From Pseudobacteriovorax sp. (GTDB lineage Bacteria; Bdellovibrionota_B; Oligoflexia; Oligoflexales; Oligoflexaceae): 41,099 nt of DNA. The stretch is taken from positions 113,967-155,065 of the forward strand of contig JABSRP010000004.1 of assembly GCA_013215145.1 (NCBI GenBank), written 5' to 3'. The position numbers were made by a program, and so were the translations under genes. Each line of letters starts with the position of its first letter. The first letter of the stretch is position 1. The notes under the pieces are model-generated. The model made no database searches and was not told the DNA's origin. It saw only the letters and a list, made by a program, of their open reading frames with translations. Shown here in pieces: positions 8,450 through 16,396 of this stretch.

Positions 8450-9505
8450 TTAAAGTTGATCGGCAGCATGTAAGAGCAGACGTTCCGTCTCTTCAATATC
8501 GATACAACCATCTGTGATCGATTGTCCCCAAGTTAACGATGAGGTCAATGATTGCTTCCCAGCAACCAGATGGCTTTCCAACATGGCTCCCAACACAGTT
8601 GAATCACCTTGTCGCGCTTGATCGACCAACGAACGAAAGGCGATTCCTTGTTTTTTATAGTCTTTATTGCTGTTGCCATGGCTACAGTCGACTAATAACG
8701 GACGAGTGATATCGTTACGATGAGCCTCAATGTTCTCAGTAATTTCTAACACACTCACTGGGTCGTAGTTCGAACCTTGCTTACCTCCGCGCAGCACCAC
8801 ATGAACATCGGGGTTCCCCTTGGTTCGCACAATGGAGGTCCGTCCCTCTTGATCGATACCTAGAAACGAATGAGGGCTTCGGGCTGAGATCATTGCGTTG
8901 ATGGCTGTATCCACATTGCCGTCGGTGCCGTTTTTAAAGCCAACGGGCATAGACAGTCCGCTGACCATCTCGCGATGGGTTTGAGATTCCGTCGTACGAG
9001 CTCCAATAGCGGCCCAGGTGACGAAATCTGACGTGTAGTGTGGGACGATGGGGTCCAAAAACTCCGTCGCACAGGGAAGCCCTAGCTCGCTAATGGATTT
9101 TAGGACCTGACGCCCTTTCTCAAGACCGTGGGAGATGTCGTAACTCCCATTGAGGTGGGGATCGTTGATTAGACCTTTCCAACCTACTGTAGTGCGTGGT
9201 TTTTCGAAATAAACTCGCATAATCACAAAAACCTTTTCCGCCACCTTCGACTCGATGGCCTTGAGCTTTTCCGCATACTCCATGGCAAGTTTTTCATCAT
9301 GAATCGAACAGGGCCCGACGATAACGACAAATCGCTTGTCGTCTCCTCTTAAGCACCGGCGGTATTGGTCGCGAAACGATGCAACTGATGCGATGGTCTC
9401 GGCACCGGCGGGGATTTTTGCCCAAAGCTCGTGGGGAGGGGTCAAGGCTTCGAACTTAGTGACGTTGATATCTGAGGTATCCGGCTTTTTTTGATTTTCT
9501 GACAT
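8450..9505 (-). CDS. aroG: 3-deoxy-7-phosphoheptulonate synthase (class I DAHP synthase)
   Basis: The enzyme condenses phosphoenolpyruvate and erythrose-4-phosphate, the first step of the shikimate pathway in the cytoplasm. The 351-residue length is that of class I AroFGH enzymes. Visible motifs are GPCSIHD (64-70, with the metal-binding Cys66), EKPRTTVGWKG (101-111), KNGTDG (191-196), DCSHGNS (273-279) and ESHL near the C-terminus. The N-terminal extension before the barrel is the part that makes the AroG-type enzymes feedback-sensitive, but which aromatic amino acid inhibits this one cannot be read. The ATG has a strong AGGAGG site. It is a single gene, divergent from the GNAT gene. The choice of symbol among aroF, aroG and aroH is arbitrary. 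Confidence 0.93.
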   Translation of the reverse strand: MSENQKKPDTSDINVTKFEALTPPHELWAKIPAGAETIASVASFRDQYRRCLRGDDKRFVVIVGPCSIHDEKLAMEYAEKLKAIESKVAEKVFVIMRVYFEKPRTTVGWKGLINDPHLNGSYDISHGLEKGRQVLKSISELGLPCATEFLDPIVPHYTSDFVTWAAIGARTTESQTHREMVSGLSMPVGFKNGTDGNVDTAINAMISARSPHSFLGIDQEGRTSIVRTKGNPDVHVVLRGGKQGSNYDPVSVLEITENIEAHRNDITRPLLVDCSHGNSNKDYKKQGIAFRSLVDQARQGDSTVLGAMLESHLVAGKQSLTSSLTWGQSITDGCIDIEETERLLLHAADQL

Positions 9506-9660
9506 GGTTACATGCCTCCTGTACGTATTGCCTGAGTGGTATCGGGAAAAAAACCTAAGTCTTTACCCATATCTAGTAATGCAACAAGCCGGCCGATGCT
9601 CATCCGTATCTCATTTGTCGTATACTAAGCTGTGCCGGCAGACTGATTAGTCGCCTAGTG

Positions 9661-9676
9661 CTACTGTTACTAGTAG
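9661..9676 (+). promoter_or_regulatory. Small hairpin overlapping the GNAT ribosome site
   Basis: CTACT (9661-9665) pairs with AGTAG (9672-9676), and the right arm runs into the TAGGAGA ribosome site for the ATG at 9689. It could dampen initiation, but a 5-bp stem is weak and may be chance. Confidence 0.2.
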
Positions 9677-9688
9677 GAGATTTCCCCT

Positions 9689-10147
9689 ATGAGCACAACC
9701 ATCAAAACGATATCGACCGAGCAAACCATACCATTGCGTTCTATGGTGTTGCGCCCTGGACTCCCCGAATCCACCTGCCACCTTGAAGGTGATCAAGCCG
9801 ACACGACGCAGCACTTTGGGCTGTTTAAAGACGAGAAGATACTTGCCATCGTCAGTCGCATGCAAAGCAGTTATCTGACTCCTAATGACTGGCAAATCAG
9901 AGCCATGGCAGTCCATCCAGATCATCGGCGCGAGGGACTAGGTCGCGAGATACTACAATTCGTTTTGGAGCAGGGTAAAGAGGCTCGCACCGAAATCATT
10001 TGGTGCAACGCGAGAGAGGTCGCTGTCCCATTCTATAGAAGCCTAGGCTTTCAAAAAGTTGGCGATGTGTTTACGGTCCCGGGGATCGGACCACACTACA
10101 AGATGGTTTTTGCCAGCTCGGATACTTTCCACCTATATGAGATTTGA
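9689..10147 (+). CDS. GNAT family N-acetyltransferase
   Basis: This 152-residue protein belongs to the GNAT fold. Motif A is IRAMAVHPDHRREGLGREIL (70-89), with the acetyl-CoA pyrophosphate loop R-x-x-G-x-G at R80-G85. The C-terminal FYRSLGFQKVGD (115-126) is the usual motif B region. It transfers an acyl group from acyl-CoA to an amine, but the substrate cannot be read from sequence. The ATG has a TAGGAGA site. It is divergent from the DAHP synthase gene and is likely cytoplasmic. Confidence 0.87.
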   Translation: MSTTIKTISTEQTIPLRSMVLRPGLPESTCHLEGDQADTTQHFGLFKDEKILAIVSRMQSSYLTPNDWQIRAMAVHPDHRREGLGREILQFVLEQGKEARTEIIWCNAREVAVPFYRSLGFQKVGDVFTVPGIGPHYKMVFASSDTFHLYEI

Positions 10148-10376
10148 GCGATGCAACTATCAATGGGTGCCACGCTATAATTCAACCTTAATCATAGCGT
10201 AAGCGATCTGAATAACCATGCGAACTATGAAGCAAATCCCACAGCCTGCGTTTTTTCCCACAGTTATTTTTTCATAACCAAGAACTTATTCACAAATTGA
10301 GAATAAAGCCTGCTTTTATGAAACCACCTTGTAAGATTCCTACGGCACGGGGTTTGCTTTGTAAGAGGTGACTAAC

Positions 10377-10394
10377 ATGCCAAAGAAGGAGTAA
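10377..10394 (+). promoter_or_regulatory. Five-codon mini-ORF (MPKKE) carrying the pckA ribosome site
   Basis: ATG at 10377 has its own AGAGGTG site (10363-10369) and reads five codons to a TAA at 10392-10394, four bases before the pckA ATG. The AAGGAG ribosome site of pckA lies inside this mini-ORF. This may be chance, or it may couple initiation of pckA to translation of the leader. Confidence 0.25.
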
Positions 10395-10398
10395 GACT

Positions 10399-11967
10399 AT
10401 GAAACTCGAAAAATACGGAATCACTTGTCAAAACGTCCACAGAAATCTAGAAACGGCTGTTTTATATGAGCATGCGATACGCTTTGACCCATCATCTAAG
10501 CTAACAAATATGGGAGCTCTCGTTGCCTACTCTGGTGAGAAAACCGGTCGGTCTCCCAAGGACAAACGCATCGTCGATCATCCAGAGAGTACAGAGAATG
10601 TATGGTGGGGTGACGTCAACATGAAGATTGATGGCGAGACTTTCGAGACCAATCGTGAGCGGGCAATCGATTATCTAAATACCCAGGAACGGCTTTATGT
10701 AGTGGATGCCTTTGCTGGTTGGGATCCGAAACAACAGCTCAAAATTCGGATTGTCTGCAGCCGTCCTTACCATGCGCTGTTTATGAAAAATATGTTGATT
10801 CGACCAACGGAAGACGAGCTTAAGACTTTTGGCGAGCCAGACTACGTAATATTTAACGCTGGCAAGTTTCCCGCTAACCTCCATACGTCTTATATGACCA
10901 GTAAGACCTCAGTCGATCTCAATCTAGAGAAACAAGAGATGGTTATCCTTGGGACTCAATATGCGGGTGAGATGAAAAAAGGCGTCTTTACGATTATGAA
11001 CTACCTGATGCCTTTGAAAGAAATCCTATCTATGCATTGTAGTGCTAATACAGATAAATCTGATAACAGCACGCTGTTCTTCGGACTTTCTGGAACGGGT
11101 AAAACAACTCTCAGTACCGATGCCGAAAGAGATCTTATCGGTGATGACGAAATATGCTGGACAGACTCTGGTATTTTCAACATCGAAGGTGGCTGCTATG
11201 CAAAATGCATTGACCTAAAAGAAGAGAGCGAGCCTGATATCTATCACGCCATCCGCTACGGGGCATTATTAGAGAATGTTGTACTCGACGATGACTCTAG
11301 AGAAGTGGACTACGAGGATGAGAGTATCACTCCGAATACTCGAGTGTCTTACCCAATTGAATATATCCAGAACATCAGGAAACCATGCGTCGCTGATCAT
11401 CCGAAAGATGTGATCTTCCTAACAGCTGATGCATTTGGTGTCCTGCCTCCTGTGAGTAAACTAACGGAAGCTCAGGCGATGTTCCACTTTATCAGTGGTT
11501 ACACATCTAAGATTCCCGGAACCGAGATGGGCGTCGTCGAACCAAAGGCCACCTTTAGCCCCTGCTTTGGCGGAGCATTTATGGTTTGGCATCCCATGAA
11601 GTATGCTGCCCTTCTACGGGATAAGATCAAAGCTCATGATACCAACGTTTGGCTTGTGAATACCGGTTGGCATTCTGGAGGGTACGGCGTCGGTAGCCGT
11701 TACGCAATCAAAGACACAAGACGCATCATTCATGCCATTCAAAATGGTGAGCTCAACAACGCCACCTTCAAAAAAGACGGATACTTTGGGCTAAGTATTC
11801 CAGACAGTATCGCTGATTTCCCAAGCGAGCAGCTAACTCCGGAAAAGACTTGGGAAGACCAAGGCAAGTACCAGGAGAAAGCGGAAAAACTGAAGAAGTT
11901 GTTTCTCGAGAACTTGGGGAATTACCAAGATAGTTTGAACGGTGAATTCGATAGAATCTTTGACTAA
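10399..11967 (+). CDS. pckA: Phosphoenolpyruvate carboxykinase (ATP)
   Basis: The enzyme converts oxaloacetate and ATP to phosphoenolpyruvate, CO2 and ADP, the entry step of gluconeogenesis. The 522 residues fit the ATP-dependent family (about 520-540). Visible motifs are YSGEKTGRSPKDKR (44-57, substrate loop), the kinase-1a P-loop GLSGTGKTTLS (229-239), LIGDDE (246-251, metal-binding kinase-2) and the region ending RVSYPIEYI. Nothing is missing. The ATG has an AAGGAG site. The gene stands alone, between the GNAT gene and a hairpin at 11975-12006. A gluconeogenic enzyme in the same window as a lactate permease fits growth on organic acids or amino acids. Confidence 0.96.
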   Translation: MKLEKYGITCQNVHRNLETAVLYEHAIRFDPSSKLTNMGALVAYSGEKTGRSPKDKRIVDHPESTENVWWGDVNMKIDGETFETNRERAIDYLNTQERLYVVDAFAGWDPKQQLKIRIVCSRPYHALFMKNMLIRPTEDELKTFGEPDYVIFNAGKFPANLHTSYMTSKTSVDLNLEKQEMVILGTQYAGEMKKGVFTIMNYLMPLKEILSMHCSANTDKSDNSTLFFGLSGTGKTTLSTDAERDLIGDDEICWTDSGIFNIEGGCYAKCIDLKEESEPDIYHAIRYGALLENVVLDDDSREVDYEDESITPNTRVSYPIEYIQNIRKPCVADHPKDVIFLTADAFGVLPPVSKLTEAQAMFHFISGYTSKIPGTEMGVVEPKATFSPCFGGAFMVWHPMKYAALLRDKIKAHDTNVWLVNTGWHSGGYGVGSRYAIKDTRRIIHAIQNGELNNATFKKDGYFGLSIPDSIADFPSEQLTPEKTWEDQGKYQEKAEKLKKLFLENLGNYQDSLNGEFDRIFD

Positions 11968-11974
11968 GCAAACT

Positions 11975-12006
11975 GGAGAAGTACCTTATACCTTAGGTGC
12001 TTCTCC
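11975..12006 (+). terminator. Hairpin behind pckA
   Basis: GGAGAAGTACC at 11975-11985 pairs with GGTGCTTCTCC at 11996-12006 (11 bp with one G-T pair). The 3' side lacks a strong T-run (TCATTC), so it may be a weak terminator or an RNA-stabilising hairpin. Confidence 0.5.
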
Positions 12007-12171
12007 TCATTCGTCCCCAGTTTAGCACCCTAGTTTAGGCGCACCAGCCAACTCACTTAACGTAGATGATTTTATTTTCGCTAAAATAGACTGACTTGAT
12101 AAAACATAAGAGAGGACTTGCGCCTAATGGATCACTTTATTGTTAAAGATGGAAAAACCTAACGCAAAAAG

Positions 12172-12612
12172 GTGAGAGCGCATATCTTTGATATTGAGGA
12201 TCATCTCTTAATTATTAAATGTGATGGACATATTGGTCTTGACTGGGAAGTTCCGGGCGGAGGCATTCAGGATAACGAAACTCCAACGGAAGCTCTAAAA
12301 CGAGAGCTGTACGAGGAAGTCGGTCTTAAGAAATACCAGATCGTTGGTCATGCGGCAGGAAAGTTTTACGAAATGTTCACAGATGAGATTATTAAAAAAG
12401 GTAAGCTCAATTTTGACGGTCAAGTCGTTGAGGACTTTGTCATTAAACTACAGCATAGGTGCCCTGACATCATCTGCCAGGATCAAGAGGTTTCCGAGTT
12501 TAGGTGGATCACCGCTAACGAAGCTCATAAATACCTCTATTACGATAATCAGCTTGAGGTCTTTAGATATTTTTACCAGTTTTATAGCGCCAAAAATAGG
12601 GACGATAACTGA
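12172..12612 (+). CDS. NUDIX hydrolase, probably disrupted near its start
   Basis: From the GTG at 12172 the product is 146 residues and contains a perfect Nudix box, G-x5-E-x7-REL-x-EE-x-G-L (GGGIQDNE at 26-33 through REL...EEVGL). The family hydrolyses nucleoside diphosphates linked to other moieties with a divalent metal. The substrate is unknown. The GTG has no convincing ribosome site. A much better start is the ATG at 12127, with AGAGGA at 12111-12116. It is in the same frame and reads MDHFIVKDGKT, which suits the start of a NUDIX protein. But this frame hits TAA at 12160-12162, four codons before the GTG. The gene may be a recent nonsense mutant rescued by GTG initiation, or a sequencing error may be present. 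Confidence 0.7.
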   Translation: MRAHIFDIEDHLLIIKCDGHIGLDWEVPGGGIQDNETPTEALKRELYEEVGLKKYQIVGHAAGKFYEMFTDEIIKKGKLNFDGQVVEDFVIKLQHRCPDIICQDQEVSEFRWITANEAHKYLYYDNQLEVFRYFYQFYSAKNRDDN

Positions 12613-13299
12613 GCCTACGAGTGAGATCCCATAGCGCCACAAATAAGATACTAAGATAAATCATATAACGTACCAATGATGGATCATGGGCTATATAACA
12701 CCAGTAAAAGTATCTCCAAAAGACTGACCTAACGATCAAAATAGAACATCGCAGCGAGTAAGTATTCCACTCGAAGTAAGATTCATGAATCAGATCAGAC
12801 TTTGAAAACGTATTCGCATGAGTGTGGGGTTTGGTTTCTCGAAGAGGGAACAAATTTTTCAAGAATAGAATGACTCAGAAAAGGCATAGCTGTTAACAAA
12901 GATTAATCTTAGAATGACACACCCATCCATCGTAAACAAAATTTCTGAAACAAATCACTCTCTCAATCGTTATATGACTAGGAGCTTATTTTCCGTAAAC
13001 CTAAACCAGTGTTGGAGAGAACCATGACGCACCATAAAAAAGCTGGCTGACCGAACTTTTTGCCGGTTTCCACCGTTTTTCAAGATTTTTTTTTAGATCC
13101 AAACGAAAACATAAATATGAAAAGTTTTAGGGATTCTAATCGTCATCTTCTGATCTGTATGTTATAGCAATTACGGCTAATCATGAACTAGTTAGCATGA
13201 CAAGCTTTATTTGCTGAAGACCATTTCAAAATTTAGGTATTCCTGGCATATGAGAGTGACTTGACATGAGAGACTAAAGCTTTCAAGGGAGATAAAACA
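12613..13299. other. Long intergenic stretch; interrupted short frame at 13023-13166
   Basis: No supported gene is present. Behind a GGAGAG site, ATG at 13023 reads MTHHKKAG then TGA, and the same frame continues with protein-like text (PNFLPVSTVF, QDFFLDP) to a TAG ending at 13166. It could be a decayed small gene or chance. A T-rich tract sits around 13090. The promoter of the exported peptide at 13300 must lie in the last 100 bases. Confidence 0.4.
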
Positions 13300-13575
13300 T
13301 TGAAATTAGCGAATACAGTCATTTTTACCATCACAACGGCATTAAGCAGCGGTTTGCTTTCCGCGCCAAAAGAACCAACACCGCCTGTGCAGAAACCACA
13401 TGTCGAAACTCCGGGTGTGATCGATCCTGATTTGATCGATTTGGATGGCATCCCCATTATTGGTGATCTCATCAGGGTAGGCGATGACGAAGGTCCTAGT
13501 GGAACTGATAGCCAAAGAGGAAAAGCTTGTAAGATTAACTGCGACTCTGATGTTCGTAGTGATCCCGCTGACTAG
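13300..13575 (+). CDS. Short exported protein, unknown, TTG start
   Basis: This 91-residue product starts at TTG (13300-13302) behind AAGGGAGA. The first 22-23 residues (MKLANTVIFTITTALSSGLLSA) are a signal peptide. The mature protein is Pro- and Asp-rich with a DLIDLDGIPIIGDLIRVGDDEG stretch (given here as positions 47-68, key residues D, I, G) and two Cys near the C-terminus. Composition suggests a small acidic secreted or periplasmic protein. No family is recognised. It is the first gene of the island of exported proteins. Confidence 0.55.
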   Translation: MKLANTVIFTITTALSSGLLSAPKEPTPPVQKPHVETPGVIDPDLIDLDGIPIIGDLIRVGDDEGPSGTDSQRGKACKINCDSDVRSDPAD

Positions 13576-13605
13576 AATTTTGATTTTAGTGATGATTCAG
13601 AAAGA

Positions 13606-13650
13606 CCTGAAATTTGTTTTGTCTTGAATCCTTGATAAACAAATTTCAGG
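13606..13650. terminator. Bidirectional hairpin between convergent genes
   Basis: CCTGAAATTTGTTT at 13606-13619 is a perfect 14-bp inverted repeat of AAACAAATTTCAGG at 13637-13650 with a 17-nt loop. It lies between the plus-strand gene ending at 13575 and the minus-strand gene ending at 13698. It is probably a terminator for both, though the T-runs are short. Confidence 0.6.
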
Positions 13651-13697
13651 TATATCTTAGAAGATCATTCAATACCTAACAAATTAAAGTAGCGAAA

Positions 13698-14153
13698 CTA
13701 CTTTGCATTGCCACCAACTACAGGTGGTGTGCAGGATTCGCCAACGGGGCATTTTAACCCGCCACCCGAGGCTGACATGGACCATGCGTTTGTCGCGAAG
13801 TTGACCGTAAACGAAATCTCTCCTGATGGTCCTGACAGCGTCGCTGTAAGATCAGTATAACCCGCCGCCAAAGCCGCCTGACTAAGACCACTGTAAGCAG
13901 CACTAGCTGCATCGACGGCCATACCAGTGCCCATAGAGATGGCTCTGACCAAAGTGCTTTCGCCTTTCCCTTTAGCTTTTCCTTTTTTAGATACCGTTAC
14001 TTGGCTATCGATCACTTGTGAAAGCACGCCATCATCAATCTCAACACAGCCTCCAGTATCACATCCACCGTAGAGTCTATAAATCACGTCATTTGGGTTT
14101 GAGGCATAGGAAGAACTTGTCATTAACGATATAGAAACGATAAAAACTTTCAT
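13698..14153 (-). CDS. Small exported Gly/Ala-rich protein, unknown
   Basis: I start at the ATG at 14153, with AGGTGAAG just upstream, and not the ATG at 14168. The product is 151 residues with a signal peptide (MKVFIVSISLMTSSSYAS, about 18 residues). The mature protein has two Cys pairs: GGCDTGGC near the start and KCPVGESC near the end. Between them lies a lysine/glycine run (KKGKAKGKG) and an alanine-rich helical stretch (MAVDAASAAYSGLSQAALAA). It resembles a secreted, disulfide-bonded structural protein. No family is recognised. It is transcribed opposite to the rest of the island. Confidence 0.55.
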   Translation of the reverse strand: MKVFIVSISLMTSSSYASNPNDVIYRLYGGCDTGGCVEIDDGVLSQVIDSQVTVSKKGKAKGKGESTLVRAISMGTGMAVDAASAAYSGLSQAALAAGYTDLTATLSGPSGEISFTVNFATNAWSMSASGGGLKCPVGESCTPPVVGGNAK

Positions 14154-14168
14154 ATCTTCACCTATCAT

Positions 14169-14598
14169 TTAAGTACAAACCAATTTGCTTCATCAGTAAC
14201 AGCATTGCCTTTGCAAATCAATGGACCTATGCGTCAGTAAGTAAAAATTAAATGACATTCAGTTCGAGTTAAGCATCACGAGTTTTGGAAACACTCAAGT
14301 CTAATGCCTAATTTTAGGAACCTACTTCCCAAAATTAGACAACGAGCGCCCAATTTTAGGAGATCGACCTTCCGACAAAAAGTACTAACAGTTATTTTTG
14401 TCGTATAAGGGCTCGAATAAATAGTGGTTTTTAACAATATGCCATCTTTGAAAACTTAATATGATTTAGCCTTATTATCTTATGCTGAAAAACTATCATT
14501 TTATCTTAGCTGTTTTTGGTATTCCACTTGCACTAGTCGTTCGCAAAGAGATTGCGCGAATAGGTTGCGTGATCAATAAGACCAAAAAGGGGACATGT
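14169..14598. other. Divergent intergenic region of the island
   Basis: The 430 bases between the minus-strand gene starting at 14153 and the plus-strand gene at 14599 should hold both promoters. They contain the AATTTTAGG boxes at 14308-14361 and an AT-rich tract. An open frame from 14482 joins the gene at 14599, but its start has no ribosome site and the real signal peptide begins later. Confidence 0.5.
14308..14360. promoter_or_regulatory. Triple AATTTTAGG box, possible operator
   Basis: AATTTTAGGA occurs at 14310-14319 and again at 14352-14361, 42 bases apart (four helical turns). An inverted copy, CCCAAAATTAG, lies at 14328-14338, and CTAATTTT (14308-14315) pairs with AAAATTAG (14331-14338). 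The site is 240-290 bases before the 561-residue coiled-coil protein and about 150 bases before the divergent gene at 14153. It looks like a binding site for a regulator of one or both. Confidence 0.35.
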
Positions 14599-16284
14599 AT
14601 GAAAATATCAGCAAATCAAGGAATCAAGCTTGCAGCTACTGCAATCCTTGCGTCCGTCGCAACAACCGGGATAAGTGCACCAACCGCTTATTCGACAAAG
14701 TATGATGCTTCAGATGTAAAACAGGTTTCTAATGCATCCTTTCTTCGCGACAGTGAAACAGAGGACCTTGTTTGGGTTTTACCACCTACCGCAGGTAATG
14801 CTTCGCTTACTGGATTTGCACCTAGTGCAAACCTCAGATTTTGTGAAGGACTAAAAAGCTTAACAAACGCCTCAAACTCACTTGCAAAGAGATTCGAGAA
14901 TTTGCAAACCCGCTTCGATGCTGACCTCGTAAGGCTAGATCAAGCCGAAAAAGATCTGATCGCGGAAAGAGAAGCTAAAAAGGCAATAGCAAATGCTAGT
15001 ACAAGTGCCAAAGACATGATTTTTCTCGACGAAGCGATAGAAGTAGCTGAGCAAGAACGGGACGATATCCTCGCGGATCTCGATCTTTGTGTGATCGACG
15101 AAGTCTGCACTGGACTCATCGAAGAATATGGCCTAGTACGAGACCGGTTAAAGGGCCTTAAAGCAGAAAGAGATCAATTAGCTCGAGAGAATAGAGATAT
15201 TGACCGTCAATTGAGGGCAGCTGACAGAAAAATCTTAGTTGCTGAAGACATTTTCCTCGACGTCGGCAGGGCAACAGAAGCTATGGCCGAAAGAATCGTA
15301 ACACTAGATAGCACCATTCAAACAGCTTACGCGAACCGCGGCAAGTTAGAAGGTGGATTTGCTTCAGTACTGTACGACACCGGTTGGGATGCAGCTGTCG
15401 AGGATCTTTCACTAGCAAATCCTAATTATAATTTTCAGAAAGTCCGTACCGAAAATGCCCGAATTTTTGCTAATTTGATTGGCACTAGCGATTCCGTCTC
15501 TTACTACGAAAGTCTACCTGCGCTCCTTGACTACACCATCGACGGTCACAAGTTCCTTCCCGAAGGAGAGACAACGATTGGAGATGCGGAAACTTCTCTT
15601 CCAAGTGTCATTAATGGAACCATGCGCCTAAGTCTTATCGGGGGCTGTCCCGTAGCAGATCGTGGCTTCTTTGACGATCTAGGCTTCAAAATGCGAGAAG
15701 ACTTGAACGGTGACCCTGTATTCAGTATCAGTGCAACTTATATGTACCCCGCAGCTTACAAATACCGCGTAGAAGCTTCATACAACTTATATAAGTTCTA
15801 TGAAATCATCAAAAAAACCGGTACTAGAGGCGGCTTCTTCAGTTCCAAGTCCTACTCCAAAGTATCAGAAACAAGAGTTGATGAAGATGTTTTCAAGATC
15901 GATTGGGATATCCAAGATATGCAATTTACCGCAACGGAAAAGGCTCAAATTAGAACAGATCTTAAAACTGACCTCATGAACCGTGTTCTGGTAACTATGG
16001 CAGAACCGGTTTCTGCAAATGCCCCATCTCTTCCTCTTGATCCTCCAGGATCTGTGCCAGAGCCAGGATCACTTGTTCTTGCTAAAGGATTAGAGAAAAC
16101 CTGTGGATTTAACTTCTACTGCCGAGCTGGTTCGTGGATTTTAAAAGGCGCCCAAGCTATCTGGGGAAGTTCTCGTTCTGAGCAGTCGTTTAAAACGACG
16201 TGGGATCGCACAGCTACTGAGATTTGGTCTTCTAAAGATGTTAGGTTGACGCCTGGAGCTACTAGCTTTAGACAGCAAAGGTAA
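14599..16284 (+). CDS. Exported coiled-coil protein of unknown function
   Basis: The product from ATG 14599 is 561 residues. I choose it over 14482 because AGGGGA lies at the right distance and a signal peptide follows (MKISANQGIKLAATAILASV, ending TTGISA near residue 27). Residues about 80-245 are heptad-rich coiled coil, interrupted by LDLCVIDEVC (two Cys five apart), so the helices may fold back as a hairpin locked by a disulfide. Residues about 290-480 are less helical and include a SLIGGCPV segment and alternating beta-like stretches, then GFFSSKSYSKV. The last 60 residues include a CGFNFYC pair and a W-rich tail. No family is recognised. A clear terminator follows. It heads the island's plus-strand genes. 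Confidence 0.65.
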   Translation: MKISANQGIKLAATAILASVATTGISAPTAYSTKYDASDVKQVSNASFLRDSETEDLVWVLPPTAGNASLTGFAPSANLRFCEGLKSLTNASNSLAKRFENLQTRFDADLVRLDQAEKDLIAEREAKKAIANASTSAKDMIFLDEAIEVAEQERDDILADLDLCVIDEVCTGLIEEYGLVRDRLKGLKAERDQLARENRDIDRQLRAADRKILVAEDIFLDVGRATEAMAERIVTLDSTIQTAYANRGKLEGGFASVLYDTGWDAAVEDLSLANPNYNFQKVRTENARIFANLIGTSDSVSYYESLPALLDYTIDGHKFLPEGETTIGDAETSLPSVINGTMRLSLIGGCPVADRGFFDDLGFKMREDLNGDPVFSISATYMYPAAYKYRVEASYNLYKFYEIIKKTGTRGGFFSSKSYSKVSETRVDEDVFKIDWDIQDMQFTATEKAQIRTDLKTDLMNRVLVTMAEPVSANAPSLPLDPPGSVPEPGSLVLAKGLEKTCGFNFYCRAGSWILKGAQAIWGSSRSEQSFKTTWDRTATEIWSSKDVRLTPGATSFRQQR

Positions 16285-16290
16285 ACCTAA

Positions 16291-16318
16291 AAGGCGGCAG
16301 TAGCCGCCTTCTTCCTTT
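16291..16318 (+). terminator. Intrinsic terminator behind the 561-residue protein
   Basis: AAGGCGGC (16291-16298) pairs with GCCGCCTT (16303-16310), an 8-bp stem with a 4-nt loop. CTTCCTTT follows. It separates this gene from the four-gene operon at 16397. Confidence 0.8.
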
Positions 16319-16396
16319 AAGTTAAGATTAACCTATTCTTATAGGAACGCAGGACCGTTGACTTAAAATTTTTTCGAGAACAAAAAAGGTGACGAA

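Noticed and set aside
12563..12862. 99-residue minus-strand frame with hydrophobic stretches
   Set aside because: It overlaps the NUDIX 3' end, has no convincing ribosome site and its composition is unlike a real membrane protein.
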